From: Oceanispirochaeta sp963676905
GTDB taxonomy: Bacteria > Spirochaetota > Spirochaetia > DSM-2461
DNA: 64,000 nt
Reading direction: 5' to 3'
Assembly: GCA_963676905.2 (NCBI GenBank)
Contig: CAXXVE010000001.1
Coordinates: 248,001-312,000 of the forward strand
Made by a program: the position numbers and the translations under genes. The notes beneath the pieces are model-generated. The model saw nothing but the letters and a program-made list of their open reading frames with translations, was not told the origin of the DNA and searched no databases. How positions within the stretch are numbered: position 1 is the stretch's first letter; the number at the start of each line of letters is the position of its first letter. Below are positions 50,670 through 58,785 of the stretch, piece by piece.

Positions 50670-51782
50670 TTACCCCCACACTTCATCGGCTATCTCTTTT
50701 ACAAGTTTCATCTTCTTCCACTGGTCCTCTTCTGAGAGCTTGTTTCCCTCTTCTGTAGAGGCAAACCCGCATTGAGGGCTCAGAGCAAGCCGTTCAAGAG
50801 GCACATACTTTGACGCTTCCTGAATCCGCTTCTTTATGGCTTCCTTGTCTTCAAGCTCAGGCTGTTTGCTTGTGATCAGCCCCAGAACCACATTCTTTTC
50901 TCCCTTAAGATGACGAAGAGGCTCAAAGTCACCGGAGCGTTCATCATCATACTCCAGAAAGTATGTCTCCACATTTTCCTCTCCGAACAGGAGCTTGCCA
51001 ACCGGCTCATAACCGCCTGAAGTGGCATAGGTCGAATGATAGTTTCCCCGGCAGACATGAGTAGAAATCCTTAAATCCGGGGGCAGGTTCCGCACTGCTT
51101 TATTGTTCAATTCCAGATAGAGCTTCTGAATATCTTCAAGTTCAAAACCGGCTCCGGCCATCAGTTCCCAGAAGTCCCGGTCACACAACATGGCCCATGT
51201 ACAGTCATCAAGCTTCAGGTCACGGCAACCCAGATCGTAAAATGCAAGAATTGAATCCCGGTAGGCGCTGCACAAGTCATCAATGAGCTCCTGGCGGTCG
51301 GGATATATTTCATTGACCTTGTCTTCGTTCGCTCCCCTTACAAGTTCGGCAAACATCTGCGCCGGAGCGGGAATGCTCACCCGGGCCACTCCGTCACTCC
51401 CCGCCGCATCCTTCAGAAACTTAAAATGCCCCAGAAAGGGGTGTGATTCTGAAAATCTGATTTTTCCGTTCAGCCGGGCCGAGTCATCCCTTGTCTCTTC
51501 ATCATGGAATTTATACCCCTCTCCAAAATGGATGTGCTCCACCCCTTCAAATCCCCAGAAATAGTCCAGGTGCCAGTAGCTTCTCCTGAACTCACCGTCA
51601 CTTACAACAGAAAAACCAAGTTCCTTCTGCCTGGCAACCAGCTTGAGAATCTCTTCATCCTCGACTCTTGTCAGTTCTTCCTGTGAAATGGTTCCGTTTG
51701 TATACTCTGTACGAGCTGTTATCAGCCTTTCGGGACGTAAAAAACTTCCCACCTGATCATAATGTAATAATCCTTCTGCCAT
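50670..51782 (-). CDS. MetE C-terminal-like (YxjG/YxjH-type) methionine synthase family protein
   Basis: A 370-residue cobalamin-independent methyltransferase-like enzyme matching only the catalytic C-terminal half of MetE. Segments are HYDQVGSFLRPERL, KELGFSVVSDGEFRRSYWHL, the zinc-ligand motif ISTHVCRGNYHSTYA and the last ligand in LALSPQCGFASTEEGNKL. The methyl donor of such short forms is uncertain. GGGGAG precedes the ATG at 51782 at ideal spacing, although the frame is open 48 bases further. It is divergent from metR, so methionine synthesis from homocysteine is the likely role. Confidence 0.9.
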   Translation of the reverse strand: MAEGLLHYDQVGSFLRPERLITARTEYTNGTISQEELTRVEDEEILKLVARQKELGFSVVSDGEFRRSYWHLDYFWGFEGVEHIHFGEGYKFHDEETRDDSARLNGKIRFSESHPFLGHFKFLKDAAGSDGVARVSIPAPAQMFAELVRGANEDKVNEIYPDRQELIDDLCSAYRDSILAFYDLGCRDLKLDDCTWAMLCDRDFWELMAGAGFELEDIQKLYLELNNKAVRNLPPDLRISTHVCRGNYHSTYATSGGYEPVGKLLFGEENVETYFLEYDDERSGDFEPLRHLKGEKNVVLGLITSKQPELEDKEAIKKRIQEASKYVPLERLALSPQCGFASTEEGNKLSEEDQWKKMKLVKEIADEVWG

Positions 51783-51839
51783 TCTGTTCTCCCCTATTCG
51801 TTTTTTAAGAATATAAGATTTTCTACTCATAAATAAAAA

Positions 51840-51852
51840 TGATTGTTTTTCA
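51840..51852. promoter_or_regulatory. MetR-box-like site
   Basis: TGATTGTTTTTCA fits TGAA-NN-W-NN-TTCA with one mismatch. It lies between the divergent metE-like and metR genes. Confidence 0.5.
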
Positions 51853-51872
51853 TATATCTATAAATTATATTC

Positions 51873-52781
51873 ATGGATATGATTGAGAAGATTCACCTGA
51901 TGATCCTCTCCAGGATCAAATCCCTTGGAACCCTCACAGAAGCGGCCCGGGCCCTCAACCTCACCCAGCCGGCCCTGACTCACGCGATCAGAAAACTTGA
52001 AGAGCAGATAGGGTCAAAGGTATGGATAAAAGAGGGCAGGAAACTGAAGCTGACCCAAAGCGGACTGCTCCTTCTTGAACTGGCCGACAGGATACTTCCC
52101 CAGATAGAGGAGACCGAAACCCTTCTTGAACAGATATCAAGCGGCAAGAGGGGAATACTCAGAATAGGAATGGAGTGCCATCCCTGCTATAAGTGGCTTC
52201 AGCCTGTACTGGCCTCCTTCCTTCGTGCCTGGCCCGATGTGGAGGTGGAACTGAAGCATCAGTTTCAGTTTAACGGCATCAGGGCTCTGATCCGGCATGA
52301 AGTGGATATACTGATCTCCCCTGATCCCTATATGAGCCGCAAAATTGAGTTTGTCCCTGTTTTTAACTATGAGCAGGTCCTTGCGACATCAAAAGACCAC
52401 CCCCTTGCGGACAGAGACTTTCTCCACCCCCGGGATCTGACAGAAGAGAACCTTATCGTTTATCCTGTGGGCACCGAAAGGCTCGATATTTTCACCCACT
52501 TTTTAACCCCCGCATCCTGTAAGCCTGCAAACATCAAAACAATCGAAGATACCGATATAATGCTTCAGATTGTTGCGGCAGGCCGAGGTGTAACAGCGCT
52601 GCCGAACTGGCTGGTTGATGAATACAAGAAGACCCTGCCTCTGGCCTCTGTAAAACTTGGGGAGCAGGGGATCAGCAAGAGTATTTTTATCGGCACCAGA
52701 ACACCGGAAAAGCATCCCGAATATTTACAGGATTTCATTAAGATGGCGGAACAGGGACAGCTTGAGTCCGTGCCAGAATAA
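51873..52781 (+). CDS. metR: MetR-like LysR-family regulator
   Basis: A 302-residue LysR regulator. The HTH is LGTLTEAARALNLTQPALTH followed by AIRKLEEQIGSKVW. Its effector domain follows E. coli MetR closely by eye: GMECHPCYKWLQPVLASFLR, VFNYEQVLATSKDHPLADRD, LIVYPVGTERLDIFTHFLTP and AAGRGVTALPNWLVDE. MetR uses homocysteine as co-effector. It is divergent from the MetE-like gene with a MetR-box-like site between them, which supports the assignment. Confidence 0.92.
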   Translation: MDMIEKIHLMILSRIKSLGTLTEAARALNLTQPALTHAIRKLEEQIGSKVWIKEGRKLKLTQSGLLLLELADRILPQIEETETLLEQISSGKRGILRIGMECHPCYKWLQPVLASFLRAWPDVEVELKHQFQFNGIRALIRHEVDILISPDPYMSRKIEFVPVFNYEQVLATSKDHPLADRDFLHPRDLTEENLIVYPVGTERLDIFTHFLTPASCKPANIKTIEDTDIMLQIVAAGRGVTALPNWLVDEYKKTLPLASVKLGEQGISKSIFIGTRTPEKHPEYLQDFIKMAEQGQLESVPE

Positions 52782-52825
52782 ATATCGAAAAATACAGGCC
52801 CAATACCCGTAAAATGACATTTATG

Positions 52826-52839
52826 TAAATAAATATTCA
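52826..52839. promoter_or_regulatory. ARG-box-like site
   Basis: TAAAT-AAAT-ATTCA matches the ArgR consensus TGAAT-WWWW-ATTCA at 13 of 14 positions, just upstream of the -35 box. The region is AT-rich, so chance is possible. Confidence 0.3.
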
Positions 52840-52845
52840 CCAGAA

Positions 52846-52876
52846 TTGACATTTCATACGACAAACCTCATAGTAT
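52846..52876 (+). promoter_or_regulatory. Promoter of the amino-acid ABC importer
   Basis: TTGACA (52846-52851), then CATAGT at 17 bases (52869-52874) or TAGTAT at 19 (52871-52876). Confidence 0.5.
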
Positions 52877-52909
52877 GGTGAAATTTATACGTAAATCGGA
52901 GTATTGTTT

Positions 52910-53650
52910 ATGAAATTGAATAGATTGCTCATTGCCTCCCTCGTTATGGCCACAGCCCTGCTTACTGGCTGCAGTGAAAAGAAAGAGGCCCTGAGAATGG
53001 GAACCAATGCGTCCTTTCCCCCCTTTGAGTTCATAGGAGGGGAATCTGGAGACGAAGTCGTCGGATTCGACATAGAAATAGCAAAAGAAATTGCCGGAGA
53101 CCTGGGAATGGAACTTGTTGTAGAAGATATGGAGTTTGATACCCTCCTTACTGCATTGAATGCAAACAAGGCGGACTTCGTGATTGCCGGAATGACAATC
53201 AATCCCAAAAGAGCGGAAAGCGTTGATTTTTCAGAACCCTACTATGAAGCCACACAGGCCGTAATTGTAAAGAAAGACCAGAGTACAATCAGCTCAATGG
53301 ATGATCTGAAGGGAAGCAAGATTTCAGTTCAGTTCGGTACCACAGGAAATGATCTGGCCAGCCAGTATACGGATGAAGGAAATATATCCGCCTTCAATAC
53401 CGGTTTTGAAGCTGTTATGGAGCTGAAGAACGGAAGGGTCGACTGTCTTATTATTGATCAGCAGCCCGCACTGAATTTTATAAATAAAAACCCCGAACTT
53501 GAAATTCTCTCCTTTGATTTTGAGCCTGAGTTCTATGGGATTGCCATAAAAAAAGGGAACAGTGAATTGCTCGACTCCGTCAACAAAACTCTCGCCCGTC
53601 TGAAATCAAGCGGTAAATACGATGAGCTGCTTGCAAAGTACATGAAGTAG
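52910..53650 (+). CDS. Polar amino-acid ABC transporter, solute-binding lipoprotein
   Basis: A 246-residue receptor of the HisJ/ArtJ/GlnH class. The signal peptide ends LLTGC (lipobox). Family segments are MGTNASFPPFEFIGGESGDE, VVGFDIEIAKEIAGDLGME and DFVIAGMTINPKRAESVDFS. CGGAG lies eight bases before the ATG. First in a three-gene operon with a permease and an ATPase. The exact amino acid is unknown. Confidence 0.94.
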   Translation: MKLNRLLIASLVMATALLTGCSEKKEALRMGTNASFPPFEFIGGESGDEVVGFDIEIAKEIAGDLGMELVVEDMEFDTLLTALNANKADFVIAGMTINPKRAESVDFSEPYYEATQAVIVKKDQSTISSMDDLKGSKISVQFGTTGNDLASQYTDEGNISAFNTGFEAVMELKNGRVDCLIIDQQPALNFINKNPELEILSFDFEPEFYGIAIKKGNSELLDSVNKTLARLKSSGKYDELLAKYMK

Positions 53651-53659
53651 GAGAAACCA

Positions 53660-54340
53660 TTGATTGATGCCGTAAAAAGAACTCTATTTGAAGAGCTCTG
53701 GGAGTTTGGTCCCAACGGTATAACACTGATGTTCAACGGACTTAAGGTCACTCTCGTAGTGACCTTTTTTGCCGTATTGGCAGGTGTTGTGCTTGGAACA
53801 TTCATAGCTCTTATGAGGATGTCCAAAAACAGATTTTTCAACCTTGCTGCAAGAGGATATACAGAACTGATAAGAGGCACCCCTGTGCTGGTTCAGCTCC
53901 TTATAATCTACTTTGTAGTCTTTCAGGCCTTTGATATCAATAAAACCGTAGCAGCCGTCATAGCCTTTGCAATAAACTCAGGGGCCTATGTATCCGAGAT
54001 AATCAGAGCGGGGATTCAGGCTGTATCAAAGGGGCAGATGGAAGCGGCCCGGTCCCTGGGACTGCCGCACCGGATGGCCATGCGCGAAATTATACTCCCC
54101 CAGGCAATAAAGAATATTCTTCCGGCACTGGGAAATGAATTTATAGTTCTGCTGAAAGAAACATCGATTATCGGTTTCATCGGCGGGAACGATCTGATGA
54201 GAGCCGGCAACAAGATCCGAAGCATTACCTATGAGGCTACAATACCTCTTATTGCCACGGCAATTATCTATCTTATACTCACCCTGAGTCTTTCCCATGT
54301 CCTTACAAGAGTCGAGAGGAGAATGAAAAACAGTGATTAA
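53660..54340 (+). CDS. Polar amino-acid ABC transporter permease
   Basis: A 226-residue HisM/GlnP-type permease with about five helices. ARGYTELIRGTPVLVQLLII and the EAA-loop region GQMEAARSLGLPHRMAMREI followed by ILPQAIKNILPALGNEF are diagnostic. The start is TTG, seven bases after GGAG. Its last codons overlap the ATPase start. Confidence 0.94.
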   Translation: MIDAVKRTLFEELWEFGPNGITLMFNGLKVTLVVTFFAVLAGVVLGTFIALMRMSKNRFFNLAARGYTELIRGTPVLVQLLIIYFVVFQAFDINKTVAAVIAFAINSGAYVSEIIRAGIQAVSKGQMEAARSLGLPHRMAMREIILPQAIKNILPALGNEFIVLLKETSIIGFIGGNDLMRAGNKIRSITYEATIPLIATAIIYLILTLSLSHVLTRVERRMKNSD

Positions 54341-55055
54341 AGTAGTTGATCTTCACAAATATTTTGGAAAGCTGGAAGTTCTCAGAGGCATTAATGAAAC
54401 AGTAGAACAGGGAGAGGTTATAAGTGTTATCGGTCCCTCCGGCAGCGGTAAAAGTACCTTTCTGAGATGCCTTAATCTTCTTGAAACACCCACATCAGGA
54501 AAGATATTTATAGAGGGAACAGAGATAACGGATCCCAAAACCGATATTGATAAGCTGCGTGAGAAGGTAGGTATGGTTTTTCAGCAGTTTAATCTATTTC
54601 CCCATAAAACTGTACTTGAAAATATAACCCTTGCTCCTGTAAAGCTCGGAAAGATGAATATCAGCGATGCACGGAAACGAGGGGTGGAGCTGCTCGAACG
54701 GGTCGACCTGGCTGACAAGAAAGACGAGTATCCCAACCGTCTCTCGGGGGGACAGAAGCAGAGAGTGGCCATCGCCAGAGCTCTTGCCATGAATCCTGAC
54801 ATAATGCTTTTTGATGAACCCACAAGTGCCCTGGACCCTGAAATGGTGGGAGAGGTGCTGGATGTTATCAAACAGCTTGCTTCTGAAGGAATGACCATGG
54901 TTGTGGTCACCCATGAAATGGGCTTTGCCAGAGAGGTCAGCAACAGGGTTCTGTTTATAGATGAGGGTGTAATTGTAGAAAACCGGCCCCCGGAAGAGCT
55001 TTTCGAAAATCCCCTGAATGAAAGAACAAGGGACTTTCTATCAAAGGTGCTGTAA
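54333..55055 (+). CDS. Polar amino-acid ABC transporter ATPase
   Basis: A 240-residue GlnQ/HisP-type ATPase. Walker A is GPSGSGKST, the signature is LSGGQKQRVAIARAL, Walker B is IMLFDEPTSALD, and the H-loop is VVTHEMGFAREV. GTG start overlaps the permease stop. A CCCTGAC/GTCAGGG hairpin follows the stop (55056-55081), a possible weak end to the operon. Confidence 0.95.
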   Translation: MIKVVDLHKYFGKLEVLRGINETVEQGEVISVIGPSGSGKSTFLRCLNLLETPTSGKIFIEGTEITDPKTDIDKLREKVGMVFQQFNLFPHKTVLENITLAPVKLGKMNISDARKRGVELLERVDLADKKDEYPNRLSGGQKQRVAIARALAMNPDIMLFDEPTSALDPEMVGEVLDVIKQLASEGMTMVVVTHEMGFAREVSNRVLFIDEGVIVENRPPEELFENPLNERTRDFLSKVL

Positions 55056-55094
55056 CCCTGACCTGACAGGAAAAGTCAGGGTGGATTCGACTTT

Positions 55095-55781
55095 TCAGGA
55101 ACAAAGGAATTTGGCTCTGCCTGCAGAATACAGCTTGCACGGCAGATCCCGTGGAGGCTTCTCTCCCCTGATTTTTCCTTCAAGAACCATTTGAGCGCCC
55201 GTAATCAGCTCCGGAATGATATCGGAGGGGACCGGGTTCTCTCCATGAGAGGCCAGAATGGTCTGGAAGTCGGATTTCATCTTATCCAGTTTTCTCATAC
55301 TATCGATATATGTACTCATATCACGTCCCGGACCAAACATAAATACGGCACCGTTTTGAATGCTGTCGCCGCTGATGAGCAGTTTGTTTTCTCTATCAAG
55401 TAGCGCGATGCTGCCGGGTGTGTGTCCGGGAATATGAAGAATTGTAAAGGCTCTCTTCCCAAGGTCCAGAACATCACCTTCCTCTATAAACTCTACTGAG
55501 GTATGATAATCAGGATTCTTCATCCTGTAATACTCAAGCTCTAAAGGATGCATTATTACTTTATTGAACTGTTCATTGCACCCGATATGATCAACATCGC
55601 AGTGGGTGTTTACAAGAAAGACAGGGTGACCGGTGAGGGTTTCCGCAAAGGATTTAAGATCTCCTGATCCGAATCCAGTATCCACAAGCATTGCAGAATC
55701 AGTTCCCTCAATAAGAAAGGAGCGAACCCCCGTCTCCTCAATACTCCAGAATCCATCGCTTATTAATTTTGATTTATACAT
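55095..55781 (-). CDS. Metallo-beta-lactamase-fold hydrolase
   Basis: A 228-residue enzyme of the glyoxalase II/lactonase-like group. The metal motif is NTHCDVDHIG, with Cys in place of the first Ser/Ala seen in many members. Further ligands lie in ILHIPGHTPGSIALLD and LLISGDSIQNGAV. No signal peptide is present. AAAGGA precedes the ATG at 55781, although the frame opens seven codons earlier. It is an isolated gene, convergent with the ABC operon. The substrate is unknown. Confidence 0.9.
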   Translation of the reverse strand: MYKSKLISDGFWSIEETGVRSFLIEGTDSAMLVDTGFGSGDLKSFAETLTGHPVFLVNTHCDVDHIGCNEQFNKVIMHPLELEYYRMKNPDYHTSVEFIEEGDVLDLGKRAFTILHIPGHTPGSIALLDRENKLLISGDSIQNGAVFMFGPGRDMSTYIDSMRKLDKMKSDFQTILASHGENPVPSDIIPELITGAQMVLEGKIRGEKPPRDLPCKLYSAGRAKFLCS

Positions 55782-55872
55782 TTTTTGTCCTTTCAAATCC
55801 AATTATACCATACCGGGTAAAAGACCTTCCCCGGCTTATGATTTCCTGGTTCATCTTCCTCACCGTTGAAAA

Positions 55873-57144
55873 TCAATTCTGCATAATCATCATTCTATTG
55901 GAATCTGCAAAATCAAGAAGTACATCTCTGTTTATCTCTCCCCGCATCCACTTCAAAGTTTCTTTTGCCAGAGCGTCCTGAAATGACCAGGGAAGCTGGG
56001 TGTTTCCTCCTGTTGCATCCACAATCAGATTATCTTCCTCATAAAGGGTTATATCTTCAGCGACCAACTGAGGATACCGATGGGGTTGAGATTTCAGAAC
56101 TGTAGATGTCTGGGTATAATCTGAAATATGAACAGCCAGCTCTTCATCTTCCAACAGAATTTTAAGGACTTCATCTATCGTATCAGAATTATCAGAATAG
56201 GCACTCTTCATAAAAGTAAGATTCGGCTCGATGATCAATTTGGCATCTCCCGTACTGTTGGGGTAAGGGAATATACCAATTTGTAAACCCGGATTTAAAG
56301 CCTCAATATTCTGAAGTGACCAGGTGCCTGTCAGATACATTGCTGCTTTAGAGTTCGCAAATCTCTGATCACTTTCAAACAGATTTACCGAGTATGGGTC
56401 GCCCCAGGTAAACTCTTTAATAAACTCAAGGCCATCAAGACAGAGTTCAATATCCCTTGAATCCCTGAAAGATTGTTTCCCGGAACCGAATTCTGCCCCC
56501 CAGTTTTCATTTCGGCTGAAAACCTCTCCTATGGCAAGCTGCATAAAAACATTCGCAGTACTCCAGTTCTCTTCAAAATGTGCTGCAAAGGGTACGACTC
56601 CCGCTTTTTTAAATTGTTCTATGGCTGTATTCAGCTCCTCAAGAGTTTCAGGAATCTTCATGTTGTACGTTGAAAAAAGCTCCTTATTGTAAAGGACTCC
56701 CTGATAAAAGGCATTGTACGGGATGCCATACACTTTTTCTGAAAAACTGACAGAAGGAATAATTTCAGGACGGATAAAATCCACAAGCTCATCCTGAATA
56801 ACAGCCAGATTCCCCGAAGGAGCATAGGTACTGACGTCCTGAGCTTTCCCTATCATAATGTCAGGTATTTCTCCTGCGGCGAAGCGGCTCAGCATCTGGA
56901 TTTTAAACTGTTCTCCCCAGTCCATTCTTTCCCAGTAAAGATCAACATTGTCCATCTTCTCACCAATGGCTTCAGTAAAGAACTCTTCAATCCCGGGGTC
57001 TGATGTGGACTGTCCCGCCAAGACTGTCAGGATTGTATGTTCAGGAATAGACGACAGATCCGGATTCCGGATTTTCACACCGCAACTTACGAACAAAGAG
57101 ACCCCTGTAATACAGAGAAAAAAGGTTGTACAAACTCTTCCCAA
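55873..57144 (-). CDS. Carbohydrate ABC transporter, solute-binding lipoprotein (system 2)
   Basis: A 423-residue CUT1-type sugar receptor. The signal peptide ends GVSLFVSC (Cys about residue 21). Features include IPYNAFYQGVLYNKELFSTY, TLEELNTAIEQFKKAGVVPF and AAMYLTGTWSLQNIEALNPG. AGGTGG lies eight bases before a TTG at 57144, which I take as the start; a GTG at 57156 is the alternative. Unlike system 1 it is the last gene, following the response regulator. Its relative in system 1 is similar in length and type but clearly diverged. Confidence 0.9.
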   Translation of the reverse strand: MGRVCTTFFLCITGVSLFVSCGVKIRNPDLSSIPEHTILTVLAGQSTSDPGIEEFFTEAIGEKMDNVDLYWERMDWGEQFKIQMLSRFAAGEIPDIMIGKAQDVSTYAPSGNLAVIQDELVDFIRPEIIPSVSFSEKVYGIPYNAFYQGVLYNKELFSTYNMKIPETLEELNTAIEQFKKAGVVPFAAHFEENWSTANVFMQLAIGEVFSRNENWGAEFGSGKQSFRDSRDIELCLDGLEFIKEFTWGDPYSVNLFESDQRFANSKAAMYLTGTWSLQNIEALNPGLQIGIFPYPNSTGDAKLIIEPNLTFMKSAYSDNSDTIDEVLKILLEDEELAVHISDYTQTSTVLKSQPHRYPQLVAEDITLYEEDNLIVDATGGNTQLPWSFQDALAKETLKWMRGEINRDVLLDFADSNRMMIMQN

Positions 57145-57156
57145 AACTGAAACCAC

Positions 57157-58785
57157 CTACTTCAAACCTGCTTTGTAATCACTGGGGCTCACCCCGGTAA
57201 TTTTCCTGAACACCTTATTAAAGTACGAGTACTCTTCATATCCAACCAGATCGGATATATCTGTCAAACTGAGTTCTTTCTGAGTCCGGCTGCCCTGAGC
57301 CATGATGGATTGCCTGATATACTCCTGAGCTTTCTCTATGCGTTTTCTTGATATTGCCGACATAAGATTCTCTCCGGTAACAGCTTTAAAACTCCTGCAC
57401 AGATAGGAACGGTCGATTGCAAACTGACTTGAAAGAGAACTGAGAGAGATGCTGCTAAAGTAATTTTCATCGATATAGTCACTGACGCTTTCAATTGTCT
57501 TTTTCATGGAAACAGCACCGTTCGAGCTACGGCTGTCAGGAATTGTATCTTCAATAACCTGCTCAATCAGGCTGCACAGTTCATCGTAATCTTCTGTCTG
57601 AAGGGCCATCTGCATCATATACTGATAGTTTTCAAGCAGAAGAATGATTTCCGCATCAGTCTGAAAGACCTGCTGGAATATCCTGATGATATGCTCCAGG
57701 GTCTGATGAACTTCCAGAATCAGCCATTTCTGCAGCTCAGAACGATTGAATCCAATCTCATAATAAATAATGTCTCTTATCATGACCTTATTTCTTGATT
57801 CTATGGCAAAAAGAAGCTTCCTCTCCTGTTCCGGCAGCATCCTTTTTCGTATATCCACCTTTTTTGCCGAATCAGAGTTGAAAATATTTTTCTTATCTTT
57901 GAAATGTCTTAACGATAAAGCCAGAGAGCCTTCGGAGTAGATAAATGAGAACTTCTCGAAGGAGTACTGGGCATTACTGATATAGACGCAAACTCTGGTT
58001 CCAAAACGCTTTTCAAGGGATTCAATGATATTCCCGTTGATCCTCTCAAGCAGTGTCCGGTCCGCATTCATAAGAAGGATAAAATCACTGCGCGAATATA
58101 TGTTGTTAAATAATACCAGATCAGATATTCCGAGGAGCTTCTTAATTTCCTTCTTGAGATTAAAAACAAGCTTATGCAAAGGGATATCTCTTTTACGAGA
58201 AATCGTATTCAATTCGGCTATTTTGAACAGAACCATAGAGTACATGGAATACTCCAGTTCCAGCTCGGAGATGAGAGTCTGTTTATCCGGAACCAGATCG
58301 TCATACAAGAGCTGACTGTATTCGGCATCAGTTATAAGCGATCCGGCCTGAAGCAGTTTTTCATGGGCCAGAACCTTTTGCTCTTCATCTCTGTTCTTTT
58401 CTGTAATAGCGGTAACAGTCCTGTTAAGAACATCGATGAGGGATGTTTTTGTTACAGGTTTAAGCAGGTAGTCTACAGCTCCGTAAATAAGAGCCTGTCT
58501 GACATAGGAAAAGTCATCGTATCCGCTTAAGACAATAATCTGAACAGCGGGAGCTATGGATTTCACCTGCTCGATTAACTCATTGCCATCCATGAAAGGC
58601 ATATTTATGTCCGTTATTATGATATCGGGCTGATGGTCTTTGAATTTCCGCAGTGCATCCTCACCGTCCGATGCCGAGTCAATCAGTTCGATGGACAAGT
58701 CCTTCCAGCTTATAAGGGTCTTCAGATTCTCGATGATCCATGGTTCATCATCTGCAAGAAGCAGTTTCAGAGGCTTGTGGCTCAT
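57157..58785 (-). CDS. YesN-type response regulator with AraC domain (system 2)
   Basis: A 542-residue regulator. The receiver starts LKLLLADDEPWIIENLKTLI, with acceptor Asp in PDIIITDINMPFMDG and Lys in VDYLLKPVTK. A 300-residue central region of unknown fold follows, and the C-terminal AraC HTH pair is SLSSLSSQFAIDRSYLCRSF and DISDLVGYEEYSYFNKVFRK, ending GVSPSDYKAG. It is twice the length of its system 1 counterpart because of the central region. The stop codon overlaps the sugar-receptor ribosome site. Confidence 0.94.
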   Translation of the reverse strand: MSHKPLKLLLADDEPWIIENLKTLISWKDLSIELIDSASDGEDALRKFKDHQPDIIITDINMPFMDGNELIEQVKSIAPAVQIIVLSGYDDFSYVRQALIYGAVDYLLKPVTKTSLIDVLNRTVTAITEKNRDEEQKVLAHEKLLQAGSLITDAEYSQLLYDDLVPDKQTLISELELEYSMYSMVLFKIAELNTISRKRDIPLHKLVFNLKKEIKKLLGISDLVLFNNIYSRSDFILLMNADRTLLERINGNIIESLEKRFGTRVCVYISNAQYSFEKFSFIYSEGSLALSLRHFKDKKNIFNSDSAKKVDIRKRMLPEQERKLLFAIESRNKVMIRDIIYYEIGFNRSELQKWLILEVHQTLEHIIRIFQQVFQTDAEIILLLENYQYMMQMALQTEDYDELCSLIEQVIEDTIPDSRSSNGAVSMKKTIESVSDYIDENYFSSISLSSLSSQFAIDRSYLCRSFKAVTGENLMSAISRKRIEKAQEYIRQSIMAQGSRTQKELSLTDISDLVGYEEYSYFNKVFRKITGVSPSDYKAGLK

